DNA of 5,004 bases from Alphaproteobacteria bacterium. Lineage in GTDB: Bacteria; Pseudomonadota; Alphaproteobacteria; Micavibrionales; UBA2020. A model generated the notes under the pieces. The model searched no databases and had not been told where the DNA came from. It saw only the letters and a program-made list of their open reading frames with translations. The stretch covers positions 1 through 5,004 of the forward strand of contig JAGLRU010000383.1 of assembly GCA_023136145.1 (NCBI GenBank). The letters run 5' to 3'. Positions 1 to 5,004 of this stretch are shown here, in pieces. Position 1 is the stretch's first letter. The number at the start of each line of letters is the position of its first letter. Both the position numbers and the translations under genes were made by a program.

Positions 1-249
1 ACGGAGCTTTAGAAGTTCTTGCAGCTTGTCCATGAGTTCTTGTTCGATATCAGGTTTGTATTTATATTCCCGGTCTTCGCTGCGTTGTCCGTGACAGGAT
101 TTCAGAGCCGCCTGATATTGGGCATTGATCTCTTTCATGATATTCGCATCACCGCCTAGATCGGGATGGTGGTCTTTAGCGAGATTACGATAATGAATTT
201 TAATCTCTTCTACCGTTTGTAGATGTTTAAAATAAGATGTCGTGTTCAT
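1..249 (-). CDS. Small J-domain (DnaJ-like) protein, N-terminal 83 residues, cut by left edge
   Basis: The frame is open from an ATG at 249 to the window edge, giving 83 codons with no stop. I translated it by hand from the reverse complement. Residues about 4-50 are a J domain: a first helix, then YRNLAKDHHPD with the HPD triad at residues 28-30, then GGD and MKEINAQY (38-45). The HPD triad is what stimulates the ATPase of an Hsp70 (DnaK) partner. Residues 54-83 are charged and lack the Gly/Phe-rich and zinc-finger regions of full DnaJ. From memory, short J-domain proteins of phages and plasmids carry a similar 'REYKY...MDKLQELLKL' stretch after the J domain, so this looks like that family rather than chromosomal dnaJ. 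The start is set by an AAGGAGG sequence 8 bases upstream. What it does beside secretion genes is unknown; a co-chaperone for replication or transfer proteins is only a guess. The C-terminus is not in the window. Confidence 0.88.
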   Translation of the reverse strand, partial: MNTTSYFKHLQTVEEIKIHYRNLAKDHHPDLGGDANIMKEINAQYQAALKSCHGQRSEDREYKYKPDIEQELMDKLQELLKLR

Positions 250-257
250 GGCGTTTG

Positions 258-264
258 CCTCCTT
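258..264 (-). promoter_or_regulatory. Shine-Dalgarno site of the J-domain gene
   Basis: The minus strand reads AAGGAGG here, with 8 bases to the ATG at 249. This is a near-perfect ribosome binding site and fixes the start. Its outermost base touches the outer end of the long inverted repeat at 264-388, so folding of the leader could affect its accessibility. That last point is inference. Confidence 0.8.
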
Positions 265-388
265 TTCATGTTGATGGAAGGCGAACAGGCACGGATCACT
301 TTAGAAAAAAAGCAATAGCCAACACGGATACTTGGAGCGGGCAGCGCTATTGCTTTTTTTCTGTGTCCGGCCAGCATCCATCATGAAA
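264..388. repeat. Extended imperfect inverted repeat in the leader of the J-domain gene
   Basis: The two arms pair from outside in as follows: 264-270 with 382-388 (7 bp), 274-278 with 377-381 (5 bp), 281-282 with 374-375 (2 bp), 288-290 with 370-372 (3 bp), 292-295 with 366-369 (4 bp), 297-299 with 363-365 (3 bp), and 303-319 with 346-362 (17 bp, perfect). Small bulges separate the helices, and the apical loop is about 26 bases (320-345). That is about 41 pairs within 125 bases, which is hard to explain by chance. It could be a structured leader or small RNA, or a terminator with extended flanking pairing. I found no target-site duplication to support a miniature transposable element. Confidence 0.75.
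303..362. terminator. Likely bidirectional intrinsic terminator
   Basis: The core arm AGAAAAAAAGCAATAGC (303-319) is the exact reverse complement of 346-362. Either strand therefore gives a GCAATAGC/GCTATTGC stem followed by seven U residues. Read leftward, it could end the virB6-virB11 message about 400 bases past the virB11 stop. Read rightward, it could end any short RNA starting left of 303. The 26-base loop (320-345) is longer than usual for a terminator, and the stem is only moderately G+C-rich, so efficiency is uncertain. Weak extra pairing inside the loop is possible (CAA 320-322 with TTG 332-334). Confidence 0.65.
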
Positions 389-557
389 CGCAAAAAGGTG
401 CAAATAGCCCACTGAACCCACTATGCAATTTTCTTTAAACATCTCTAGGAGCAAGAGAAATAAAGGACTTTAAAATAATTTCCTCTCAACACGCCTAGTT
501 CTGCGCGTGTGCTGTCATATCATTGGTAAAGAGCAACACATCAGACAGGAGGGCTTT
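389..557 (+). other. Non-coding leader region upstream of the small plus-strand gene
   Basis: I see no convincing gene here. The stretch holds an A/T-rich block at about 458-480 with a TAAAAT hexamer (471-476) that could serve as a -10 element. I could not find a good -35 at the right distance, so I do not call a promoter. CTTTAAA occurs twice, at 433-439 and 468-474. A short hairpin with arms ACACGC (489-494) and GCGTGT (505-510) lies about 50 bases before the start at 558. The promoter of the small gene probably lies in this interval, but its place is not resolved. Confidence 0.4.
547..552 (+). promoter_or_regulatory. Shine-Dalgarno site of the small plus-strand gene
   Basis: AGGAGG lies 5 bases before the ATG at 558. 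It argues for that ATG rather than the in-frame GTG at 507, which has no such site. It is also the main reason to believe the short reading frame is translated. Confidence 0.75.
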
Positions 558-788
558 ATGAATCAAATTATCAACACAAACACACCGGATATCATTGGCT
601 CTATACCAGATATAAATGGAACGATTGGAGCAGCCATTACACTTGAAGACCAACGTGAATCCTCAAGACTAATCGAAGAACAGGCAGGGCTGGCTTTTGA
701 TATGATACAAGGGGAAAAAGTTACCCATCTTAATGCTGATATCGAGGACATGCAAAGCACAATCAAGGATACCAAACCTCCGAAATAA
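558..788 (+). CDS. Small hypothetical protein, 76 residues, convergent with virB11
   Basis: I do not recognise this protein. It is soluble and acidic in its middle part, with no signal peptide, lipobox, membrane segment or cysteine. The N-terminal part contains a seven-residue near-repeat: PDIIGSI at residues 10-16 followed directly by PDINGTI at 17-23. Residues about 28-70 (LEDQRESSRLIEEQAGLAFDMIQ, then HLNADIEDMQSTIKD) look mostly helical. The C-terminus is DTKPPK. Translation is supported by AGGAGG five bases before the ATG. The gene faces the virB operon, and its last 26 bases (763-788) overlap the end of virB11 on the other strand. No terminator follows it, so its transcript may run antisense into virB11. 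It could be a plasmid accessory protein or a small regulator; no function can be assigned. Confidence 0.62.
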   Translation: MNQIINTNTPDIIGSIPDINGTIGAAITLEDQRESSRLIEEQAGLAFDMIQGEKVTHLNADIEDMQSTIKDTKPPK

Positions 789-1767
789 CCCGTACTCCGC
801 CAATCCTCTTAAGCTGGATGACAATATCTACAATTGAGTGGATATAGCTTATCACCTGCTCATGTTGCAGACCAAGGTTGGCTTGCATGACCATGAAACA
901 GATCTGTTTCAGAGCGCCATGTGGTGTATCGGCGTGAACTGTTGTCAGAGAACCGGGATGACCGGTGTTGACGGCACGGAGAAAAGTATATGCTTCTTTG
1001 CCGCGCAACTCACCAAGCAAAATACGGTCGGGTCGAAGGCGCATGGAAGCTTCAAGCAAGTCCTGTATCGTGACTTTTACCATGCCTGGATCGCCACGTG
1101 TTGCCAGCAAGGAAAGATGGTTTTGATGGTGTGGGCGTACTTCGGGTGTGTCTTCTATGGTGATAATGCGCTCATGTACGTCGATTTCCTTCAGGATTGC
1201 ATTCAGGAGCGTGGTTTTTCCGGTAGACGTGCCGCCGGAAATGACTATGTTTTTGCGGGACTTTGCAGCTTCTGTGATGAAAGCCTGAATATCCCCCACA
1301 TCAGCAAGTGCGCGAAGTTTGTTGTTAGATTTACCGGTATGTGCGTCATCTATGATTTCGACGCATTTAAAAGCTCCGGCATGGGCATAATCGTTCAGGC
1401 TCATATCACGCACGACTTGCTTTCGGATAGAAAGCGCAACGCCTTTAGCGGCGATGGGCGGTATAACGATTTGTACACGCTCACCTGTCGGCAGGCAGGC
1501 GGAAAGTAAGGGGGATTGTTGATTAACTTCCTGATCAGAAATACGAGCTATCTGCCGAGCCAACGTCATCATATGGTCGGGTGTAATATCTGCGTTCTCG
1601 ATGCGCTGCATGGCTGATGCACCCATATGCTCAATCCATACTTCGCCCGGACGGTTGACACAGATTTCCGAGATTTTCGGATTGATTAGATAGCTCCGAA
1701 ACGGTTCAAGATAGCGGTCTATATAAACGCCAGACTCAATCGAAATCGCTTGAATGACGGCTTTCAT
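763..1767 (-). CDS. virB11: VirB11 family type IV secretion ATPase
   Basis: The 334-residue protein has the full set of VirB11/GspE-family motifs. The Walker A loop GGTSTGKTT is at residues 178-186, the acidic Asp box ITIEDTPE at 202-209, the Walker B region RILLGELRG at 248-256 and the His box TGHPGSLTTVHAD at 268-280. The N-terminal half (about 10-150) corresponds to the N-terminal domain that packs against the ATPase domain in this family. VirB11 proteins form hexameric rings on the cytoplasmic face of the inner membrane and power pilus assembly and substrate transfer with VirB4 and VirD4. Length is usual for the family and all key residues are present, so it should be active. The start ATG overlaps the virB10 stop as ATGA (1764-1767) and lacks a strong ribosome site of its own, suggesting coupled translation. 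It is the last virB gene; its 3' end overlaps a convergent small gene. Confidence 0.97.
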   Translation of the reverse strand: MKAVIQAISIESGVYIDRYLEPFRSYLINPKISEICVNRPGEVWIEHMGASAMQRIENADITPDHMMTLARQIARISDQEVNQQSPLLSACLPTGERVQIVIPPIAAKGVALSIRKQVVRDMSLNDYAHAGAFKCVEIIDDAHTGKSNNKLRALADVGDIQAFITEAAKSRKNIVISGGTSTGKTTLLNAILKEIDVHERIITIEDTPEVRPHHQNHLSLLATRGDPGMVKVTIQDLLEASMRLRPDRILLGELRGKEAYTFLRAVNTGHPGSLTTVHADTPHGALKQICFMVMQANLGLQHEQVISYIHSIVDIVIQLKRIGGVRVISEVWYP

Positions 1768-2900
1768 AGGCTTTTAGCATTCGTCGTTTTTCCGCTCACC
1801 TGAGAAAAGTCCAGGTCTTTGCCAACAAAAACATTGATGCGCTTGCCTTGCTTGACGTTGATGGTCGGAGAAAGAGCAACGGTGTTTTCAAGGGCGATTT
1901 CAGCGGCGCGGTTAAAGTTGTTGCCTGTTTCAACCGCCACCGTGGACGAGGTATTGTTTTTTGAATCGTTTGCAATGATCTTAAGACCGGTATCGATCAT
2001 GGAAAGCAGGACGCTCGATCCAAAACGTTCAAAGAAATGCGTATCCACCTTACCGTCAAGCCCGGAACGGCCAAGTGAGTCTGTTCCGAAAGAACCGAGA
2101 TTGATAGTCACACCGTCATTACGTAGCAGGCGATTCCAGATGATAAATACACGACTCTGTCCCCGGACAAGGCCGGAACGGTATTGGCCTACAAGTTTCG
2201 AACCTTTGGGAATGAGTAGCATTGAGCCGTCAAAGGAATATATGTCTTCGCTCACGACTGCACGGGTCATGCCGGGTAAATCGCTCTGGATAGCGGTTTC
2301 AAGGATGCCGGAAATAGTTGTGCCCTGTGTAATCAGCGTATTTAGGTTTTTCATGCGGGAGGCATGGCTGGTATCAAAGCCTTGACCAGAGGCTTGCGCA
2401 GCAAATGTAAGATTAGTGTCGCCAGCATCTCTGCCACCTGTGAGAAAGCTGCCGCTACTTGCCAAGGGAACAATGTTGGCTTTGGCAATCGCAGGGTCAG
2501 AAAAAGACTGATCAAAAACGATTTGCGGAGACTGTATGCGCTTTTGTAGCTGCTTTTGATGTTTTTGCGCCATGCGTAAGGCTTCGGCTTGCATCATTTG
2601 TTCGTGACGCAAGGCAGCAGGATCATGCGAGATAGAGGTATCTATTTGCGCCGGTTTTTCTAAAGCATCAGGTTTGATATATGGCGCAGAAGATTGGCCA
2701 GAAGTCTTAAAGGCTATATCTTCATGCGTGACTATAGCTTCATTCGATGCTTTTTTGCTTTCTGCCACAACAACGTAAATTATTGCCAGCAACGCAAAAC
2801 AAATAAAAGCGCCCATAAACAGTTTCTGTCCTTGAAACGATACAGCTATAGAAGGGTTCCCTCGATCTGCCTGAATGTCTTTTTTTCCTGTTTCTCCCAT
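1764..2900 (-). CDS. virB10: VirB10 family core-complex protein (TrbI-like domain)
   Basis: The 378-residue protein has a short cytoplasmic N-terminus, one membrane segment at about residues 27-46 and a long periplasmic part. The C-terminal VirB10/TrbI barrel domain spans about 185-367. It includes the family signatures SDLPGMTRAVVSEDIYSFDGS (206-226), LLIPKGSKLVGQY (228-240), GQSRVFIIWNRL (247-258), LDGKVDTHFFERFG (281-294) and, near the end, INVFVGKDLDFSQV (355-368). VirB10 spans both membranes, contributes to the outer-membrane pore with VirB7 and VirB9, and senses energy from the ATPases. The periplasmic linker is not strongly proline-rich as in many relatives; it has a Met/Gln-rich, probably coiled-coil stretch at about 97-121. 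The start is supported by AAGGAAG seven bases upstream, 12 bases after the virB9 stop. It overlaps virB11 by four bases. Confidence 0.97.
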   Translation of the reverse strand: MGETGKKDIQADRGNPSIAVSFQGQKLFMGAFICFALLAIIYVVVAESKKASNEAIVTHEDIAFKTSGQSSAPYIKPDALEKPAQIDTSISHDPAALRHEQMMQAEALRMAQKHQKQLQKRIQSPQIVFDQSFSDPAIAKANIVPLASSGSFLTGGRDAGDTNLTFAAQASGQGFDTSHASRMKNLNTLITQGTTISGILETAIQSDLPGMTRAVVSEDIYSFDGSMLLIPKGSKLVGQYRSGLVRGQSRVFIIWNRLLRNDGVTINLGSFGTDSLGRSGLDGKVDTHFFERFGSSVLLSMIDTGLKIIANDSKNNTSSTVAVETGNNFNRAAEIALENTVALSPTINVKQGKRINVFVGKDLDFSQVSGKTTNAKSL

Positions 2901-2907
2901 ATCGAGA

Positions 2908-2914
2908 CTTCCTT
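2908..2914 (-). promoter_or_regulatory. Ribosome binding site of virB10
   Basis: The minus strand reads AAGGAAG, seven bases before the virB10 ATG. It overlaps the TAA stop of virB9 (2913-2915), so ribosomes ending virB9 would sit on the site for virB10. It supports the start at 2900. Confidence 0.65.
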
Positions 2915-3869
2915 AATTATTGTAAACCACAGTGTCGGATGTGCTGAAGGATGCGAAGAATGAGCTGTTCATAAAACGTTTTTTCTTTTTGGAAGGCACG
3001 GATTTTTCGCTTCTTTCCTTCATGGTTGAGATAGGCACGATGGAACTTTCCTTGCCCTGCGGCTTTGGCCACATTTCATTGAAGATCATTGTTTCCATGT
3101 CGCCGTCGCGCAGCTTGAATTGCGAGCCTGTTCTATGAACGACCAGATTGAAGCCGTGGACACTGGAATTCACGATGCTTTCCTTTCCCTTCTCATCGAC
3201 TAGAAAGACGGCAGGCATGATATCGAGATTATCGAACTGAAAATAAGTGAACTTCCCGTCATCGAAAACACGTTGTGGCCGCAGGACGTTATCTCCCGTA
3301 AAAGTATAATCAAAATTCCATGCATCGGGAGACACGGAACTGAGAGGCGCAGGCGTATTATTATTACTGAAGCTCAAGAATCCCTTGTTGCCCACGGCGT
3401 TCGAGTAAACAAATCTCAGCCGGAAAGTCAAATGGTCAGATTCATTGGATTCCGCCTTGTTAGCCGACAACTCAAAACTGTAGATATGATCGGACGTAAC
3501 AACAGTCATGTTCGTAGCGGCGTTCTGTTCCAGAGGCTTGACGAATAAAAGATTGTCCCGGTGCGGCTTTACGACCTGCCACGCTTCGGAGTCGCCTAGA
3601 GAGATGGTTTCAATACGCTCTTTTTCGCCGAATTCAATAACAGTTGTGTAACCATAGTGTCCTTTCAGACTGTAGACGTCATTATCATGATAAGTGATTT
3701 TCTTTACACGCGCATCAGCACTGCCGGATCTGGGGATGCGGGCAGCATAGGCCGTGCTAACAATTAAGCAAACGGCTAACAGTCCAAGGAGAGCATTTTT
3801 ATTCTTCAGTATCCTGAGTTTTCTGATCCACAGGGGATTCGTAAATTTGAAGGATTTGAGATGTTTCAT
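2913..3869 (-). CDS. virB9: VirB9 family core-complex protein
   Basis: The 318-residue protein starts with a long basic N-region and a hydrophobic core, ending in a probable signal-peptidase I site after AYA (residue 42). The mature N-terminal domain (about 52-135) shows VirB9 hallmarks: D..V..I.Y, GYTTVIEFGEKE (73-84), ISLGDSEAWQV (89-99) and NMTVVTSDHIYSFEL (120-134). The C-terminal domain contains VFDDGKFTYFQF (201-212) and the HRTGSQFKLRDGD strand (245-257). VirB9 sits in the periplasm and outer-membrane ring, normally bound to the lipoprotein VirB7. Beyond the usual end of the domain (about 264) there is an extra tail of some 50 residues with Lys-rich KKKKR at 294-298. C34 lies in LAVC, which is not a good lipobox, so the protein is not clearly a lipoprotein. 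The start ATG overlaps the virB8 stop as ATGA (3866-3869). Confidence 0.95.
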   Translation of the reverse strand: MKHLKSFKFTNPLWIRKLRILKNKNALLGLLAVCLIVSTAYAARIPRSGSADARVKKITYHDNDVYSLKGHYGYTTVIEFGEKERIETISLGDSEAWQVVKPHRDNLLFVKPLEQNAATNMTVVTSDHIYSFELSANKAESNESDHLTFRLRFVYSNAVGNKGFLSFSNNNTPAPLSSVSPDAWNFDYTFTGDNVLRPQRVFDDGKFTYFQFDNLDIMPAVFLVDEKGKESIVNSSVHGFNLVVHRTGSQFKLRDGDMETMIFNEMWPKPQGKESSIVPISTMKERSEKSVPSKKKKRFMNSSFFASFSTSDTVVYNN

Positions 3870-4555
3870 TTTACTCTTTCTAAGACATCGGGGTTGATAC
3901 GATAGCTGGTGATCTGGAATCCAAGAGGGTTCTGGAAGAGATCAGCCATTTTCTTCGGCTTTTGCACATACTGAAAATTGATGATCGCATTCCAGTGGCT
4001 CACGCGGGTTTGGTTGTTTTCATGCAATTCGCGCAGGAAACGGACGGAAGCTGTTTTGTCGTTCAGTAGGGAGATGGATTTGATCTTCACGTCAATACCA
4101 GAGTTCTTCCCGTGTACGATGCTTGGATTATCCGGATTTCTGCCGTTCCAAAGCCGCTGAAATTCTCTCAAGGCTTTTCCGCTAGATAACAAGGCTACAA
4201 ACTCATAGTTTTCTCGCAGTATGGCAGGATTGTACGATTCACGGGAGCTCACATAACGCACGAGGTTCGATTGCGTAACAGCCTCATCCTGCGACAAGTC
4301 GCCACCGTAAATGCCTCTTGTGACTTCCACATAGCCGGATTGCCTGTCCACTGTCACGACATAGGGCACAAAAGTTTTGAGAGGCAAAAGTAGAGCAAGA
4401 CATGCAAGAGATAGAACGACCATTGCCATGTTGAAGAACGCCACAGTCCATGCCCGATTTCGGGACTGGTGCATGTTGGCGAAAATTTCCTGATCCCAAG
4501 ATTCCCCGGCTTTGAAATGCTCATTCATTTTTTGTTTCAATTTGACGATTGACAT
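3866..4555 (-). CDS. virB8: VirB8 family inner-membrane protein
   Basis: The 229-residue protein has a short cytoplasmic N-terminus with a probable helix, one membrane segment at about residues 36-58 and a periplasmic NTF2-like domain from about 65 to the end. Family signatures include LKTFVPYVVTVDRQSGYVEV (59-78), ESYNPAILRENYEFV (106-120) and the conserved NPxG motif as NPLGFQITSYRIN (209-221). VirB8 is a bitopic assembly factor that nucleates the inner-membrane complex and contacts VirB6, VirB9 and VirB10. Its length is typical. The ATG shares one base with the virB6 stop (TAATG), and GGGAG lies 11 bases upstream. The stop overlaps the virB9 start, so virB6, virB8 and virB9 are contiguous with no room for virB7 between them. 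Confidence 0.96.
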   Translation of the reverse strand: MSIVKLKQKMNEHFKAGESWDQEIFANMHQSRNRAWTVAFFNMAMVVLSLACLALLLPLKTFVPYVVTVDRQSGYVEVTRGIYGGDLSQDEAVTQSNLVRYVSSRESYNPAILRENYEFVALLSSGKALREFQRLWNGRNPDNPSIVHGKNSGIDVKIKSISLLNDKTASVRFLRELHENNQTRVSHWNAIINFQYVQKPKKMADLFQNPLGFQITSYRINPDVLERVK

Positions 4556-5004
4556 TAGATTGCTTTCTCCCGGTTACTTTTCAGGGTTTCTCCTAATTTT
4601 TTACGGCCTGCCTCAATATTCTTGGATGCGTAATTACTGGCTCTCTCACGAGCCGGAGCTGTTTTTTGCCATCCCCACGTCGCCGCCATTCCAGTTCCGG
4701 CTCGTGCAAAGGATCCCGCTTTGCGCAAAGACATGCTTCCTATTCCCATTGTAGAAAGAGACATGCCGCTAGTGATGGACGAAGCTATTCCCATGATCTG
4801 AGCCAGTAAAAGAATAGAAATAAACATGGTCAGAAAGAAAGGCCCAACAACAGTAACCAGATTGTCGTAAGTTCCGCTATTCTTTTCCATGTACTGCAAG
4901 GGCGCTTCGCCTATGGCCAGTAGTAAAGCGAGAAGTGCATATACAAAAATGGGAATAAGGGCATAGCTGAGAAGGTTTCTAAGCCAACCTTCAAATAAAT
5001 ATTT
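4555..5004 (-). CDS. virB6: VirB6 family polytopic inner-membrane protein, C-terminal 149 residues
   Basis: The frame is open to the right edge, so the start lies outside; 149 residues and the TAA stop are visible. The part read by hand upstream of 4899 begins KYLFEGWLRNLLSYALIPIFVYALLAL. FxGWLRxLLxYALxP is a pattern I associate with VirB6/TrbL proteins. Two hydrophobic segments are seen, at fragment residues about 11-32 and 49-78, the second ending in QIMGIASSITSG. From about residue 90 the tail is hydrophilic and basic (ARERASNYASKNIEAGRKKLGETLKSNREK) and likely cytoplasmic or periplasmic. VirB6 helps form the inner-membrane channel and contacts the substrate in transfer. An apparent TTG start at 4897-4899 is only an internal Leu codon. 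The gene shares one base with virB8. Confidence 0.9.
   Translation of the reverse strand, partial: KYLFEGWLRNLLSYALIPIFVYALLALLLAIGEAPLQYMEKNSGTYDNLVTVVGPFFLTMFISILLLAQIMGIASSITSGMSLSTMGIGSMSLRKAGSFARAGTGMAATWGWQKTAPARERASNYASKNIEAGRKKLGETLKSNREKAI
4567..4571 (-). promoter_or_regulatory. Probable ribosome binding site of virB8
   Basis: The minus strand reads GGGAG, 11 bases before the virB8 ATG and inside the last codons of virB6. Spacing is slightly long, so coupling through the TAATG junction may contribute more to translation. Confidence 0.45.

Noticed and set aside
264..388. Miniature transposable element (MITE) reading of the inverted repeat
   Set aside because: The bases next to the outer arms (TCCT on the left, CGCA on the right) show no target-site duplication, and the A/T tracts fit a terminator better.
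507..557. A longer form of the small gene starting at GTG 507
   Set aside because: There is no Shine-Dalgarno site before 507, part of the hairpin 489-510 would overlap the start, and AGGAGG precisely precedes ATG 558.
563..775. A 70-residue open frame on the minus strand
   Set aside because: It mirrors the small plus-strand gene, which has a far better ribosome site. The minus frame has no visible Shine-Dalgarno site and no known motif.
838..1509. A 223-residue open frame on the plus strand
   Set aside because: It lies fully antisense to virB11, whose motifs are intact. The predicted protein is Cys-rich with no recognisable domain or good ribosome site, so it is a shadow frame.
1819..2385. 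A 188-residue open frame on the plus strand
   Set aside because: It is antisense to the conserved barrel domain of virB10, and its Arg/Ser/Pro-rich composition is typical of a reverse-frame artefact.
2932..3138. A 68-residue open frame on the plus strand
   Set aside because: It is antisense to the 3' part of virB9 and has no supporting start signal.
4555..4899. A 114-residue stand-alone gene starting at TTG 4899
   Set aside because: The frame continues without a stop to the right edge and reads as VirB6-like membrane sequence, so this is the tail of virB6.

Overview
The window carries the downstream part of a VirB-type (P-type, MPF-T-like) type IV secretion operon, all on the minus strand. 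In transcription order, from right to left, it reads virB6 (only its 3' part is inside), virB8, virB9, virB10 and virB11. Gene junctions are very tight: TAATG at virB6/virB8, ATGA at virB8/virB9, a 12-base gap at virB9/virB10 and ATGA at virB10/virB11. This points to one polycistronic, translationally coupled transcript whose promoter lies beyond the right edge. The products would form the inner-membrane core (VirB6, VirB8), the envelope-spanning core complex (VirB9, VirB10) and the cytoplasmic AAA+-like ATPase (VirB11) of a DNA- or protein-exporting channel. No virB7 lies between virB6 and virB8, and no virD4 coupling protein or relaxase is visible here.

Left of virB11 the layout changes. 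A short plus-strand gene at 558-788, with a strong Shine-Dalgarno sequence and unknown function, runs convergently into the 3' end of virB11 and overlaps it by 26 bases. Further left is a roughly 300-base gene-free stretch. It contains an extended imperfect inverted repeat (264-388) with a perfect 17-bp core and A/T tracts, which looks like a bidirectional intrinsic terminator embedded in a longer hairpin. The left edge holds the start of a small J-domain (DnaJ-like) protein on the minus strand, cut by the window edge. Its Shine-Dalgarno sequence abuts the outer end of the hairpin.

The organism is probably an alphaproteobacterium or a plasmid or integrative element of one. The evidence is the VirB6-8-9-10-11 set, the moderate base composition (mid-40s % G+C by eye) and the style of the VirB proteins. 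This placement is inferred and cannot be fixed from the sequence alone. The small J-domain protein next to the transfer genes fits a plasmid or integrative conjugative element. I saw no CRISPR array, tRNA, rRNA, insertion sequence or origin.

Nothing here amounts to a clearly new system. The points most worth following are the long hairpin before the J-domain gene, the unknown convergent small gene, the apparent lack of VirB7 and the basic C-terminal extension of VirB9.
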